The position numbers were made by a program, and so were the translations under genes. Shown here one piece after another: positions 53,413 through 63,555 of a stretch of 64,000 nt of DNA (position 1 is its first letter; the number at the start of each line of letters is the position of its first letter). Location of the stretch: positions 173,102 to 237,101 of the forward strand of contig NZ_MAQW01000033.1 in the NCBI RefSeq assembly GCF_001682855.1. The letters are read 5' to 3'. Below the pieces are notes generated by a model. The model was not told the origin of the DNA. It worked only from the letters and a program-made list of their open reading frames with translations, and did not search any database. Source of the DNA: Bacillus sp. FJAT-27264 (GTDB lineage Bacteria; Bacillota; Bacilli; Paenibacillales; Paenibacillaceae).

Positions 53413-55401
53413 CTACCGACGTTCATCCAGCTTAAAGCGGCTTGCCAGCTTTTGCAGCTCTTCCGCCAAATGGCTGAGATCCGCGGACGATGAGGCGATC
53501 TCCTCCACAGAAGCCAACTGCTCCTGCGCGGCAGCGGAGATCGTCTCTGTGCTGACAGCAGCTTCACCAGTGATCAGGCGAATTTCGGCAATCGCCTTCT
53601 CCATACTGTCTGTTTCTGAGGTGAGTGTACGGACAGCGTCACCCATCACTTCAATTTTCTCCGCGGCACCCTTGACTGCTCTGCGAATACGGGAGAAGGA
53701 TCGGCCCGTCGTATCGACCGCCAGAATCCCTTCCGATACACGTTCTTTGGCCGCTTCCATTGCAGTTGTAGCCTGCGCTATTTCCCCATTGATGGAACTG
53801 ATCTGATCGGCAATCCGTGTCGCCGATTGCTCCGATTCCTCCGCCAGCTTGCGTACCTCTGCGGCCACAACAGCAAACCCACGGCCCTGCTCGCCTGCCC
53901 TTGCGGCCTCAATGGAAGCATTCAGCGCCAGCAAGTTAGTCTGACGGGCAATCCCCTTGATTATCCCCACGACGCCGCTGATCTGGTCAGTACGGCTATT
54001 GAGCTTATCGATCACACCGCCAAGCTCTTCCACTGTCTCGTGGATGCCGTTAATTTTGTCTACGACACTAATAACCGAATCGCCGCCTTCCGAAGCAGAC
54101 ACTGAGGTTTTATCCATCATCGCTGACACCTGATCCATAACCTCCGAGATCCCCATCACTTCGCTGGCTGTTGCTGTCGCACTCTCCATGCCTTTATGTA
54201 CGCTGTTGACCTGGCGATCCATTCCTCCCGCTACCTCCTGGATGGCGATAGTCACATGTTCAATAGCCTTAGTGGTCTGCTCTGCATTTGCGGTCAGTTC
54301 CTCGGCGGAGGAAGACACGTTGTCCGTCATCTCCTGTACACCAATGATCATGCTTCGCAGATTGACCACCATGGACTGGAAGTTTCCAGCCAGCACGCCG
54401 ACCTCATCCATGCGGAACCCATCGATATCCTTCGACAAATCACCCTCGGCGATCACCTCGGTAGCCTTTCTCAATCGGCGAAGTGGCTGAAGTATGGAAT
54501 GGACATTAATATAGATAAGCACCAGTGCCACCAAAACGGAGCCAACGATAACCATCGTGGCGGTAGTACGGATAGGCGATGTTACGTCATTAACCTCATC
54601 CATACTAATCGTGCCCCCGATTCTCCAGCCCGTCAGTTCGTTGACCATATAAATCATCTTCTTGTTATTATCCTTATAAACGTAATCGAAGGAGCCTGCC
54701 TCCTGTTCGAACATCTTCTTCACAAATTCAACACCGGACTCTGCACCAATCGTCTCTGTGGGGTGGACCAAGAACTTCTTGCTGCTATCCAAGATAAGGA
54801 TATAGCCTTCCTTCCCCACCTTAAGACTTGTCAGCTTGCTAAGCTCGGCCAAATTGAGATTCAGGGCCACAACACCATCACCGTTCTCCAATACGGCGGA
54901 GATCGCAATGACATTTTCTTTGTCAGCCGATTGGAAAGCCGGGGAGATCACTACCCCTTTGCTGTTCTTCAACGCATTGACATAGGAATTCTCCTTGCGT
55001 GGATCATAGTCATCAGGCAGCTTGGACCCGGAGGCATGCAATGCCTTGGCCCGGCTTGTCCCCACATAAATATCGAGTACATCGGAATGCAGCGCCGCAT
55101 ATTCCTTTAATCTGTTCTGGATGCCCGAAGATACCTCACCATTTGCTTCGCTGTTAATATCACCCGCCTTCAGTTGTCCGGCAAAGTATTGAATATCATT
55201 AATTTTGGACTGTAGGTTGGCATTAATGATGCTGTTGACCGCACCTACGCTCTCCTTCGCATTGTTAATCAATTGATCCTTCACTTCATGACTGGCCGAT
55301 TGATAAGTCTGCCAGCCAATGATCATGCTTGGCACCAGCAGCACAAGCATGTAGGTGGCAACAAGCTTCGTACGGATGGAAATAACCGTATTTTTGTTCA
55401 T
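53413..55401 (-). CDS. Methyl-accepting chemotaxis protein with dCache sensor
   Basis: A 662-residue transducer: N-terminal membrane helix (about 12-32), extracytoplasmic dCache domain (about 35-275), second helix (about 283-303), HAMP (about 305-360), and a long cytoplasmic signalling domain. The hairpin tip reads IARQTNLLALNASIEAARAG (hexapeptide region). Methylatable Glu/Gln-rich helices flank it. Length is typical of McpA/B/C. The ligand is unknown. Confidence 0.95.
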   Translation of the reverse strand: MNKNTVISIRTKLVATYMLVLLVPSMIIGWQTYQSASHEVKDQLINNAKESVGAVNSIINANLQSKINDIQYFAGQLKAGDINSEANGEVSSGIQNRLKEYAALHSDVLDIYVGTSRAKALHASGSKLPDDYDPRKENSYVNALKNSKGVVISPAFQSADKENVIAISAVLENGDGVVALNLNLAELSKLTSLKVGKEGYILILDSSKKFLVHPTETIGAESGVEFVKKMFEQEAGSFDYVYKDNNKKMIYMVNELTGWRIGGTISMDEVNDVTSPIRTTATMVIVGSVLVALVLIYINVHSILQPLRRLRKATEVIAEGDLSKDIDGFRMDEVGVLAGNFQSMVVNLRSMIIGVQEMTDNVSSSAEELTANAEQTTKAIEHVTIAIQEVAGGMDRQVNSVHKGMESATATASEVMGISEVMDQVSAMMDKTSVSASEGGDSVISVVDKINGIHETVEELGGVIDKLNSRTDQISGVVGIIKGIARQTNLLALNASIEAARAGEQGRGFAVVAAEVRKLAEESEQSATRIADQISSINGEIAQATTAMEAAKERVSEGILAVDTTGRSFSRIRRAVKGAAEKIEVMGDAVRTLTSETDSMEKAIAEIRLITGEAAVSTETISAAAQEQLASVEEIASSSADLSHLAEELQKLASRFKLDERR

Positions 55402-55566
55402 GAGGTGTGATCACTCTCTCTTTCTTCTGGGTCTTAAGTAGGCATGTCTTCCGAAGTTAACAGCAACTTTATGTATATAATTATAATTCAGCTTAAACGA
55501 CCGCTTTTCCTTCTCAGTCCCTTGAATATTCTCACACATTTCTTCATAATCCTCATATAAAAAGCC

Positions 55567-55598
55567 GAAAAAGACCACTTTTTTGAAAGCGGTCTTTT
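55567..55598. terminator. Bidirectional terminator-like hairpin
   Basis: AAAAGACC pairs with GGTCTTTT around a loop of 14 bases. It lies between the MCP start and the perR terminator. Confidence 0.5.
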
Positions 55599-55623
55599 CT
55601 TATATCTGCTATAAAACATAACA

Positions 55624-55652
55624 CAAAAAAACAAGGACGAAAGTCCCTGTTT
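55624..55652 (-). terminator. Terminator of the PerR-like gene
   Basis: AAAACA-GGAC / GTCC-TGTTTT with a GAAA loop. On the minus strand a run of seven T follows. It begins two bases after the stop codon. Confidence 0.88.
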
Positions 55653-55654
55653 TC

Positions 55655-56050
55655 TTAATTCGTTCTTTTCCCTTTGCAAGTTGGGCAAATTCCGCCGAAA
55701 ACGACATGGGCGTGCCCAATGGTATAGCCTGTTTCGCTAGCAACTTCGTTTATCCATTCCTCCGGAACGTGACTCATTACTTCATCCACCGCCCCGCACA
55801 CCTCGCATATAATATGCTGATGATCATCCATCCGGGCATCATATCGGCTTGCCGATTCGCCGAGCTTAAGCTCCTGGATCAGCTTCTTATCAGACAGATA
55901 GCGAAGGGAGTTATATACTGTGCCATATGCAAGATTGTGTCCCTGTTCCACCAGACGGTTCATTACCTCCGCAGCAGTTGGGTGATCATGCGAATTCCGA
56001 ACAATATCGTAAACGGCTTGCCGTTGAGAAGTCAGATTAAGGTTTCTCAT
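55655..56050 (-). CDS. Fur family regulator, PerR-like
   Basis: About 131 residues. The ATG at 56050 is chosen because AAGAGG lies nine bases upstream. The longer frame adds an unlikely hydrophobic leader. A winged helix (about 10-60, DHPTAAEVMNRL) is followed by SRYDARMDDHQHIICEVCG and a final CPTCKG. The two CxxC pairs bind structural zinc. The histidines and the YDARMDDHQH segment match the PerR regulatory metal site, but Fur cannot be excluded. A degenerate PerR-box-like sequence TTAGATCAAGTATAA lies upstream at 56074-56088 and might serve autoregulation. Confidence 0.88.
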   Translation of the reverse strand: MRNLNLTSQRQAVYDIVRNSHDHPTAAEVMNRLVEQGHNLAYGTVYNSLRYLSDKKLIQELKLGESASRYDARMDDHQHIICEVCGAVDEVMSHVPEEWINEVASETGYTIGHAHVVFGGICPTCKGKRTN

Positions 56051-56236
56051 TTCGATCATCCTCTTATTTATTTTTAGATCAAGTATAAGTATTAAAGCCG
56101 ATGCGGTCAATAACAATAGCCGGGTCTCTAATATATTTTATATAGCCATTTTCGCAAAATTCGCTAAAATGGACTTATCTATTCATTGAATCCAATGGAT
56201 TTAGCCAATTTTCCATGCAAGGGGCCCTTGAAAGTT

Positions 56237-57379
56237 ATGCTGATCGACCTGCTTACCAGCTTGTTTACTAATTTCTGTATTCTCGTTACATTCGTCTTCC
56301 TCTCCGGCAGTCTTTCCAAGCGATATAACTTTTTGGTCCGTACAATGTCGCCCCTGGCAGGCATCGTCGCCGGATTGATCTTCGGGCTCTTCGGCATCAT
56401 TCTAATGAGCTACTCGTTCCCTATTGGACCGAATACCTACGCCAATCTGCGGCATCTGGCTATTATTATTGCAGGTGCTTATCTCGGCTGGCTTCCTGCT
56501 GCTGTCTGTGCTGTCCTTCTAGTCGTCAGTCGGCTCCTCTTCTATGATATTACATACAATTCTCTTTCCGCCGCCTTTTCCTTGCTGCTCTGCGGCGCCT
56601 GCTGCAGTTGGATCGCCCTGAAGCCTTGGACCCGGCTACGCAAAATGACCGTCAGCAATCTGGTCACCATGGGTCTCGTATTTGCTCTGCTGCTTAACAA
56701 TCTGGACGGTTTCCAAGCGGTCATGCAGGTCTTTCCAATAGAACTGGCAGCTTCTCTTGCTACAGGCCTTATCATCTATTATGTTGCGGAGTATATCCAG
56801 CGCTCCAATGAATTGTTCAACCAGCTTGAGGTTCGGGCCACGACCGATTTTCTAACCGGACTGAATAACCGGCAGCAATTCCAGCGGCATTTGGAGAGCG
56901 AGTTGCTCCGGGCAGCGCAGCAGCGCGAGAGTTTATCCATGCTTGCGTTGGATATCGATCATTTCAAGACCATTAACGATACGTATGGACATCCAGCAGG
57001 CGATCAGGTACTGATTCAGCTTGCCCAGCGGCTGATCGGAGCTACCCGGCCTCAGGATGTTGTTTCTCGCAATGGTGGCGAGGAATTTTCGGTGCTGCTA
57101 CCCATCTGCACGCTGCAAGAAGCCGGGATAGCTGGCGAACGGATCCGTGCAGCTGTAGAACAAGACTTGTTCCTTTTGCCAGACGGACAGCGGATCCCCG
57201 TTACCATCTCCGTCGGTGCAGCTTGCTGCCACCCTGATTATAATGAAGCTATCAGTCGCCTGCTGACTCAGCACGCCGACCAAGCGCTCTACCGGGCCAA
57301 GAATTCGGGGCGGAACAAGGTCTGCTACGAACCCCCTTACTCCCACGCGAACGAATCCTATGAGAGCCAGCTTATTTAA
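56237..57379 (+). CDS. Diguanylate cyclase with LytS-type membrane sensor
   Basis: About 380 residues. The N-terminal half is a 5TM-5TMR_LYT type membrane domain (about 1-190). The C-terminal half is a GGDEF domain (about 215-375) with the active-site sequence RNGGEEFSV. An RxxD inhibitory site, RPQD, lies exactly five residues before it, so product inhibition by c-di-GMP is expected. The ATG at 56237 follows AAGGGG at a 12-base distance. Upstream TTG codons are less likely. It overlaps the convergent gerC gene by eight bases. Confidence 0.88.
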   Translation: MLIDLLTSLFTNFCILVTFVFLSGSLSKRYNFLVRTMSPLAGIVAGLIFGLFGIILMSYSFPIGPNTYANLRHLAIIIAGAYLGWLPAAVCAVLLVVSRLLFYDITYNSLSAAFSLLLCGACCSWIALKPWTRLRKMTVSNLVTMGLVFALLLNNLDGFQAVMQVFPIELAASLATGLIIYYVAEYIQRSNELFNQLEVRATTDFLTGLNNRQQFQRHLESELLRAAQQRESLSMLALDIDHFKTINDTYGHPAGDQVLIQLAQRLIGATRPQDVVSRNGGEEFSVLLPICTLQEAGIAGERIRAAVEQDLFLLPDGQRIPVTISVGAACCHPDYNEAISRLLTQHADQALYRAKNSGRNKVCYEPPYSHANESYESQLI

Positions 57380-58469
57380 TCATGCCAGAATATTTGACAT
57401 CCACATCTACCAGTGTTTTAAATTCCAGATTCGGATAAATAGCCTTCCAGTCCCTCATCTCCGTGTCATTGTTGAAATGTCTTGAGGCGTAGCGCAATCC
57501 CCAACCAAACGGGTCCAGTCCGCTTCGTTGAATTTTGACCAAAAGTTTGTCAATCCCTTCCTTTAGCTCTTCTCCTCCAACCTTGGATATCTGCTGAAGG
57601 ATCTGATGAGTGACCATATCCTGAGAGTTACTCTCTTCGAGAATACCCAGGATCTTCACCTTGTATTGAATGTAAGGCTTTCCCCCTTCAGAGGTAAGAA
57701 TCCGATAACTTGCGGATGTGCCCTCCGTATAGTATTGGTACATCCCCCCTTTGTAATGAGCGGGCAGATTGGTCCGCAGCTCCCGACGTGTCAGCAGATT
57801 GAACAGCCTGGTTTCTTCGGGAGAAAGGATGAGACGGATTTTCTGTTTATCGAGTAGAGCGATCTTGTTAATCAGAAATTGCTCTGTTCCTTGAGATTCA
57901 ATAATCGGAAGAGTGGGATCTATGCCCACCTCAAAAACATTTTTCATTAGCTGATAGGAGTACACGCTGGCGATAAAAGGCGACTCCGTCCCTTCCCCGC
58001 TCATCGCCATGATGAGCGAATTAGAAGGAATATGCTCCGACTGAGGCTTTATATTCAGCACTTTCAGCGCCTCTGGTCTGCCCACGCCAAAGTTCAGAAT
58101 CAACTGGATATCCCTGCGCCGCACAGCCCAGTCCATAACATGGCGGATATCTTTTTCCGCAAGCTTTTCGCCCATAATGATTGATTTGCAATGCACGTAA
58201 TCCAATTCCTTCTCCACTCTGGATTTCATCATACGGAGCGCTTCCGAGATGCTGTAGGATTCTTCCGTCAATATCTGCATTTTCTCATCAATCTTAGTAA
58301 TATCCCCCTGCGGTACGGCCAGCTTCAGACTAACCTTAAGGTTACCTTCTTTCTCTCCAGGGTCGATCCCCATGGCAACCACGAATATTCGCCGGTCGAT
58401 ATCCTTGAAATCACAGCCAGCCGTCAGTAGCAACAGTATCGTTATTAGCAAAAAACCTGCTTTCTTCAC
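57372..58469 (-). CDS. Ger(x)C family spore germination lipoprotein
   Basis: About 365 residues. The GTG start at 58469 follows AGGAGG by eight bases and overlaps the gerB stop (GTGA). It begins with a lipoprotein signal (AGFLLITILLLLTAGC), so it is anchored on the inner spore membrane. DFKDIDRRIFVVAMGID is the family's N-terminal signature. GerC subunits work with the A and B subunits in nutrient germinant receptors. Confidence 0.93.
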   Translation of the reverse strand: MKKAGFLLITILLLLTAGCDFKDIDRRIFVVAMGIDPGEKEGNLKVSLKLAVPQGDITKIDEKMQILTEESYSISEALRMMKSRVEKELDYVHCKSIIMGEKLAEKDIRHVMDWAVRRRDIQLILNFGVGRPEALKVLNIKPQSEHIPSNSLIMAMSGEGTESPFIASVYSYQLMKNVFEVGIDPTLPIIESQGTEQFLINKIALLDKQKIRLILSPEETRLFNLLTRRELRTNLPAHYKGGMYQYYTEGTSASYRILTSEGGKPYIQYKVKILGILEESNSQDMVTHQILQQISKVGGEELKEGIDKLLVKIQRSGLDPFGWGLRYASRHFNNDTEMRDWKAIYPNLEFKTLVDVDVKYSGMIK

Positions 58470-59575
58470 GGATTCCGCCTCCTGGCCTTCCGCATTTTTA
58501 TAACGCAGTAGAACAGTGTCGCTATCATCGACATTTCTCCAAGCCAGCGGATCTGCAGAAACCACTCAGCCAGTCGGTTAAGCTCATATTGGTCCATGAA
58601 CATCAACAGCAGGGTAGCCACACAGAACAGCCCCAGGATGATCCATTCTTTCCACAGCTTCACTTTGGATGAATTTTTGTCTGCGAATGGCATAATACTC
58701 TTGAACAGCTCCAGCCCCACGTGCCAGTGTACGATCACACTCATGATGGATAGGGTCATATAGGCAAAATAAAAAATAAACAGCATCCGCTCAATCAAAA
58801 ATGTCTCGATCCGAATGCTGTCAGCGGTTGAGAACCAAGTGTATACATGACGTTCGACTCCAATCGTTCCGAAATAGCCGATAGGCACCAGAAACGTCAT
58901 TAAGAGCACAATCAATCCTTCCACAGCGATTAGCCAGACATGCCGGATCTTGATTTTGTGAAAAAGCCGGTTGAAGATGGCCAAATTGATATAGCCGCTG
59001 AACAAAAAAGTACCGGCAGCCATACTCTTGATATCCGGTTTATGCCAGATAAACGTCATGATCTGCAGCACAGAGTCCCAACTGAAATTAGGGTTGGTCA
59101 ACGCTTTTACACTCGCATACAGAATTAGAGGTACGGTGATGCCTAGGATCACCTCAAGCGTGTATAACAAGGACAGACCATCTACCCGGCAGCAAAGACA
59201 GACCAGAATTAAAAAACCGATAACTACCGGGTAAGCCCCCGTATCCGGACTGATGAATCGTAAGGTAATGTCCACGAATGAGAGCAATGTGATCACCCCG
59301 GCTACATACCATAACACTCCGTAGATCAAGAGCATAGGTGTTGACACAAGCCTCGGCATAAGCGAATTGAAGATTTCCGGGATTCCCTTGCCAGGGAACT
59401 TGTCCATCAATTTGGTAAACACATAGACAAATGCTGTACCGACTGGCACCGCAATCAGAATCGACATTAACGCTCCGTCAAAACGTCTGTCCATCAGCTC
59501 TCTGGGCACAAAGTTAATAATGTTGATCAGACTGTTCATCAGAAAGAGACAGTAGAAATAGCGGCTTTTAACCAT
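58466..59575 (-). CDS. GerB-type spore germination permease (APC-like)
   Basis: A 369-residue integral membrane protein with ten predicted helices, the amino-acid-permease-like B subunit that is thought to bind the germinant. The start overlaps the end of gerA by eight bases, and its stop overlaps gerC. Its position confirms a classic three-gene gerA-type operon. Ligand unknown. Confidence 0.92.
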   Translation of the reverse strand: MVKSRYFYCLFLMNSLINIINFVPRELMDRRFDGALMSILIAVPVGTAFVYVFTKLMDKFPGKGIPEIFNSLMPRLVSTPMLLIYGVLWYVAGVITLLSFVDITLRFISPDTGAYPVVIGFLILVCLCCRVDGLSLLYTLEVILGITVPLILYASVKALTNPNFSWDSVLQIMTFIWHKPDIKSMAAGTFLFSGYINLAIFNRLFHKIKIRHVWLIAVEGLIVLLMTFLVPIGYFGTIGVERHVYTWFSTADSIRIETFLIERMLFIFYFAYMTLSIMSVIVHWHVGLELFKSIMPFADKNSSKVKLWKEWIILGLFCVATLLLMFMDQYELNRLAEWFLQIRWLGEMSMIATLFYCVIKMRKARRRNP

Positions 59576-60941
59576 CAGTACCCCCGCCCTTCTTGAATTT
59601 ACGGAAGCTGATATTGTCCATGAAGAATAGCCGGAAATAGGGCTGGCCGAAACTCCGCTGGCTGCATAGATAAATCATCATGCCAACCAGACAGGATACT
59701 ACGCCAACCAGACCAAGAAAGGCAGCGGCAAAGACGAAGAAATATTTCAGCACACGAACCGAAAAGCTCATCATATTCAGCGGGATCAGAAAGTTCGAAA
59801 TGGCGACTGCGGAGACCAGAATGATCATAATATTGCCGACCAGACCGGCTTGCGTGGCCGCCTGACCCAGAATCAGACCGCCAACCGTGGTCGCTGTCGG
59901 ACCGATCGCCCGGGGTAGCCGAATACTCGCTTCTGTCAGGAATTCCATCATGATGAGCATGATTAGAACTTCCACAAAAGAGGGGTAAGGCACGGTTGCA
60001 CGACTTCCCGCTACAAGCAGCGCAATCTGCACCCGGATGATCTCCGGATTGTAAGAGGTGAACGCAACATATAGAGCCGGAAGCCACAGCGTCATCGCTA
60101 CTCCGATGACCCGCAGGAACTTCAGGAATCTTCCGACGAAGGGAAACTGGATTTTGTCATCCATAGCGGTAAAGAAATCATTGAAGATGGAAGGCAATAC
60201 AATAGCATAGCCTGTAGTATCCATCATCAGCGCCACTTTGCCTTCGGAGAGGTTGAATACAACGCGGTCCGGCCGCTCCGTTACAATGGTCTTGGGGAAA
60301 ATCCGCAGCTTGTCGCTGCTTAAATACTTCTCAAGCTCGCCTGTAGCCTGCAAAATATCCACCCTCAGGGTCTGGAGCTTTTCCTTGACTTCAGCCAGCA
60401 CATCATGGTTCACACGGCTCTCATCATATAGAATTGCCATTTTGGTCCGTGACAGATTGCCAATCAGCATCGATTCCATTTTTAGTTGCGAGGATTGATA
60501 GCGTCGCCGTACCATATTGAGATTGACCGCTAGATTCTCGGTGAATCCGTCGGACGGCCCCTGGGTCACACTCTCTGTGATGGTCTCCGACACAGCGCTG
60601 TTCTCGGCATGTAGAACATCAAAGAAATAGAGCTGCTCCAGAATACCTACAGCAGCATAACCGCTCAGCAACAGTTCCAATGCCCGCTCACCCGTCGTCG
60701 CCTCTTCGCTGCCTGGGTAGGTACGAATGTAATCCTTATAAGCTTCGTTGTCCTCCATCTCATAGAACGGAGCAATAATACCGTGGCTGATCTTAACTGA
60801 ATCTGTAATACTCTTGATAAAGACCAGCCGGGCATCACCAGTAGGCGCAAGCAGCCGTTTATCCTCCAGATCTGCGATATTATCCAGCTTGTCTGTGATC
60901 CATTCCAGGGAAGCAGCATGCTTCTGCGGTTGTTCTGACAC
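59568..60941 (-). CDS. GerA-type spore germination receptor subunit A
   Basis: About 457 residues. The GTG at 60941 is chosen because GGGAGG lies seven bases upstream. The ATG 27 bases earlier has no site. The N-terminal soluble part (about 1-240) contains GDARLVFIKSITD. FPFVGRFLKFLRV and several C-terminal helices with PYPSFVEVLIM follow, as usual for the family. It heads the gerABC operon, and a candidate sigma-G promoter lies in front. Confidence 0.94.
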   Translation of the reverse strand: MSEQPQKHAASLEWITDKLDNIADLEDKRLLAPTGDARLVFIKSITDSVKISHGIIAPFYEMEDNEAYKDYIRTYPGSEEATTGERALELLLSGYAAVGILEQLYFFDVLHAENSAVSETITESVTQGPSDGFTENLAVNLNMVRRRYQSSQLKMESMLIGNLSRTKMAILYDESRVNHDVLAEVKEKLQTLRVDILQATGELEKYLSSDKLRIFPKTIVTERPDRVVFNLSEGKVALMMDTTGYAIVLPSIFNDFFTAMDDKIQFPFVGRFLKFLRVIGVAMTLWLPALYVAFTSYNPEIIRVQIALLVAGSRATVPYPSFVEVLIMLIMMEFLTEASIRLPRAIGPTATTVGGLILGQAATQAGLVGNIMIILVSAVAISNFLIPLNMMSFSVRVLKYFFVFAAAFLGLVGVVSCLVGMMIYLCSQRSFGQPYFRLFFMDNISFRKFKKGGGTDG

Positions 60942-60986
60942 TCTGGGCCCTCCCTTCTCTGGTTCCATTTTACGAAGATGTGTCCT

Positions 60987-61016
60987 TATTTTGGCATCAT
61001 CGCCCGCAAATCATGC
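60987..61016 (-). promoter_or_regulatory. Candidate sigma-G promoter of the ger operon
   Basis: On the minus strand GCATG (61012-61016), an 18-base spacer and CAAAATA (60987-60993) fit the forespore sigma-G pattern (gYATR, cAtnnTA) with one mismatch. Forespore expression is known for gerA operons in Bacillus. Confidence 0.4.
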
Positions 61017-61100
61017 ACCACCCTCTGAACCGAAGTTTCTTTTTGCCATGTTGTGGTAATAATTGAACAACGTAACGCAAAAGTAGGGAGGGATCAGAGC

Positions 61101-62657
61101 ATGAATCCAGAGAACCGGCTTACGGCTAATTTGCCGCAGTTTCCTGAATCGTTATGGAAGGATACTGTCGATGTACCGACTTTCCCGCGACTGAACGGGA
61201 ATCACCAAACGGACGTCGCGGTGGTAGGAGGGGGAATCACCGGGATCACGACAGCCTACCTGCTCTCCAAAGCCGGCTATAAGGTGACCCTGCTGGAGGC
61301 AGGAACCATCCTTAACGGAACCACCGGATTCACCAGCGCCAAAATCACTGCCCAGCACGGACTGATCTACCACGATCTCTTAGAGCACTTTGGAGAGGAA
61401 CAAGCCGGCCTCTACTATAGATCCAACAACGAAGCTATGGAGTGGATGATCCGTACCGCACAAGAGCTGCATTTGTCTTGCGGCATGGCACGGGACGATG
61501 CTTACCTGTATGCCGATGCCGGAGATGACAGAGCGCGGAAACAGCTTGAAAAGGAATTCGAAGCTTACCAGACCCTGGGGTTACCGGGAAAATGGCTGGA
61601 TTCGGTCTCTCTCCCCTTGCGGGCAGAAGGGGCTATTACCCTGCCGGGACAAGCCCGCTTTCACCCCCTGCAATATTTGCTGGGGCTACTTCAGGTCTTT
61701 CTTAAAAACGGCGGTACAGTGTACGAACATACAACCATTGCTGAAAAAGTAGAGAGCAGCGGCAAGCTTACGCTTTTCACCGAGCAGGATCAGCATGCCA
61801 TTACCTGCAGTCACGCCGTCTCCGCTTCCCACTTCCCCTTCTATGACGGTGGGGCGCTCTACTTCTCGCGCCTGCATGCCGAACGCTCTTACTGCTTGGC
61901 TATTCAGCCGGAAATGCAGTTCGAGGGCGGGATGTACCTGAGTGCCGGGCAGCCTACCCGCTCCTTGCGGGCCGTGGAATGGGAGGGCCGCAAGCTAGTG
62001 ATTGTCGGAGGAGACAATCATAAAACAGGCCAAGGCATTTCCACCTTTGGCCACTATGAGAATCTGGAGAAGTTCGCGGGGCAACTGCTGGGGATTAAGG
62101 TAATGCCTTACCGCTGGTCGGCCCAGGACCTGATCACCCTTGATAGAGTTCCTTACATTGGAAAAATAAAGGGCGATAAGGAGATCTATATCGCCACCGG
62201 CTTCGGGAAATGGGGGATGACCAGCGGCACCTTGGCAGCACAGATCATTACCGATCAAATCCAGGGCAAGGATAACCCCTACACAAAGCTGTACAATCCC
62301 TCACGCTTCAAAGCAAATCCTGGCATCAAAAACTTCATTGTGCAGAACGCCAATGTCGCCAAGGAGCTTATCGCAGGCAAGGTAGAGATCATCCACAAGA
62401 AGACCAAGGACCTCAAGCGGGACGAGGGGGCGGTTGTATTTCATGATGGAAAGCGTGTCGGTGCGTACAGAGACCTGGGAGGCCACCTTCATCTAGTCGA
62501 CCGGACATGCACCCATCTGGGCTGTGAGTGTGAGTGGAATAACGGGGAGCGGACCTGGGATTGCCCCTGCCATGGCTCTCGCTTCTCCTATGATGGTGCC
62601 GTACTGGAAGGACCGGCCACGCTGCCCCTGGACATCATCAGTCCAAAAATCCCATGA
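61101..62657 (+). CDS. FAD-dependent oxidoreductase with C-terminal Rieske domain
   Basis: About 518 residues. The ATG at 61101 follows GGGAGGG. An N-terminal DAO-type flavin domain (VVGGGITGITTAYLL and EAGTILNGTTGFTSAK) occupies about 1-400. The C-terminal Rieske domain (about 430-515) has the two iron-sulfur ligand pairs in CTHLGC and CPCHGS. Such fusions are common in bacilli and oxidise an amine or similar substrate, but the substrate is unknown. The preceding ger operon is divergent. Confidence 0.9.
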   Translation: MNPENRLTANLPQFPESLWKDTVDVPTFPRLNGNHQTDVAVVGGGITGITTAYLLSKAGYKVTLLEAGTILNGTTGFTSAKITAQHGLIYHDLLEHFGEEQAGLYYRSNNEAMEWMIRTAQELHLSCGMARDDAYLYADAGDDRARKQLEKEFEAYQTLGLPGKWLDSVSLPLRAEGAITLPGQARFHPLQYLLGLLQVFLKNGGTVYEHTTIAEKVESSGKLTLFTEQDQHAITCSHAVSASHFPFYDGGALYFSRLHAERSYCLAIQPEMQFEGGMYLSAGQPTRSLRAVEWEGRKLVIVGGDNHKTGQGISTFGHYENLEKFAGQLLGIKVMPYRWSAQDLITLDRVPYIGKIKGDKEIYIATGFGKWGMTSGTLAAQIITDQIQGKDNPYTKLYNPSRFKANPGIKNFIVQNANVAKELIAGKVEIIHKKTKDLKRDEGAVVFHDGKRVGAYRDLGGHLHLVDRTCTHLGCECEWNNGERTWDCPCHGSRFSYDGAVLEGPATLPLDIISPKIP

Positions 62658-62782
62658 GCTTCGAGTAGTTGAGGCAAGCATAGCGACGCTACCAAATGCG
62701 GCGGCGTGCTTGTCTTTGCCCGCTCAGGTATAATTGAAGCGGGAGTTGTTATCTATATTTTAAAAGGACGTGAAGCGAAGTT

Positions 62783-63502
62783 ATGGATCTGAGAGGAAAA
62801 AGCGTTGTAATTACCGGCGCAGGTAAAGGGATCGGGAAAGCACTGGCCCTTGCGCTGGCCAAAGAAGGAGCTAACCTGGGCCTGATCTCCAGAACATCGG
62901 GCGATTTGGAAGCCTTGAAGGCCGCATTGACGGAAGTCTACGACGTCAAGGTTAGCATTGCTGTTGCCGACATTTCCGTAAAGGAAGAGGCAGAACGGGC
63001 TGTTGTTTCGCTCCAGAATGACCTTGGCGCTTTCGATGCGCTTATTAATAACGCCGGGGTTGCCCAGTTCGGTACTTTTCTAGAAATGGACCCAGCGGAC
63101 TGGAGACGCCACCTTGAGGTCAATCTGTTCGGTGTTTACTATGTTACCAGAGCTGCACTGCCAGCTATGATTGAGCGCAGCAGCGGCAATATCATCAACA
63201 TCTCCTCCACAGCGGGCGAACGCGGATTTGCTACAGGCTCCGCCTACTGTTCCTCCAAGTTCGCGCTGATGGGCATGACCGAATCGCTAGCTCAAGAGGT
63301 GCGCAAGCACAATATCCGGGTGACCGCGCTGACGCCAAGTACGGTCAACACTCCACTGGCTGAGAACGCAGGTCTGAAGATTGGCGACGAGGATCGTATG
63401 ATGCAGCCGGAGGATGTAGCTGAACTGACTATTGCTGCCCTGAAGTTGCCGGATCGCGTCTTCCTCAAGACCGCCGGTATTTGGACCACGAACCCGCAAT
63501 AA
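62783..63502 (+). CDS. Short-chain dehydrogenase, FabG-like 3-oxoacyl reductase
   Basis: A 239-residue classical SDR. The cofactor loop is TGAGKGIGKA, NNAG is at the usual place, and the catalytic Ser/Tyr/Lys are in ISSTAGE and SAYCSSK. It is FabG-like, but without fatty-acid neighbours. The true substrate is unknown. A GGACGTGAAG site lies upstream. It precedes the heme monooxygenase by 53 bases and is probably co-transcribed. Confidence 0.92.
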   Translation: MDLRGKSVVITGAGKGIGKALALALAKEGANLGLISRTSGDLEALKAALTEVYDVKVSIAVADISVKEEAERAVVSLQNDLGAFDALINNAGVAQFGTFLEMDPADWRRHLEVNLFGVYYVTRAALPAMIERSSGNIINISSTAGERGFATGSAYCSSKFALMGMTESLAQEVRKHNIRVTALTPSTVNTPLAENAGLKIGDEDRMMQPEDVAELTIAALKLPDRVFLKTAGIWTTNPQ

Positions 63503-63555
63503 ATAGTCTGTACCGCATATTCTCTCACTCATACTATCTTAGGGAGGTTCATTGC

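Noticed and set aside
55488..55688. 66-codon minus-strand frame overlapping the perR terminator
   Set aside because: It runs through two terminator hairpins and the end of perR. Composition is typical of non-coding AT-rich DNA.
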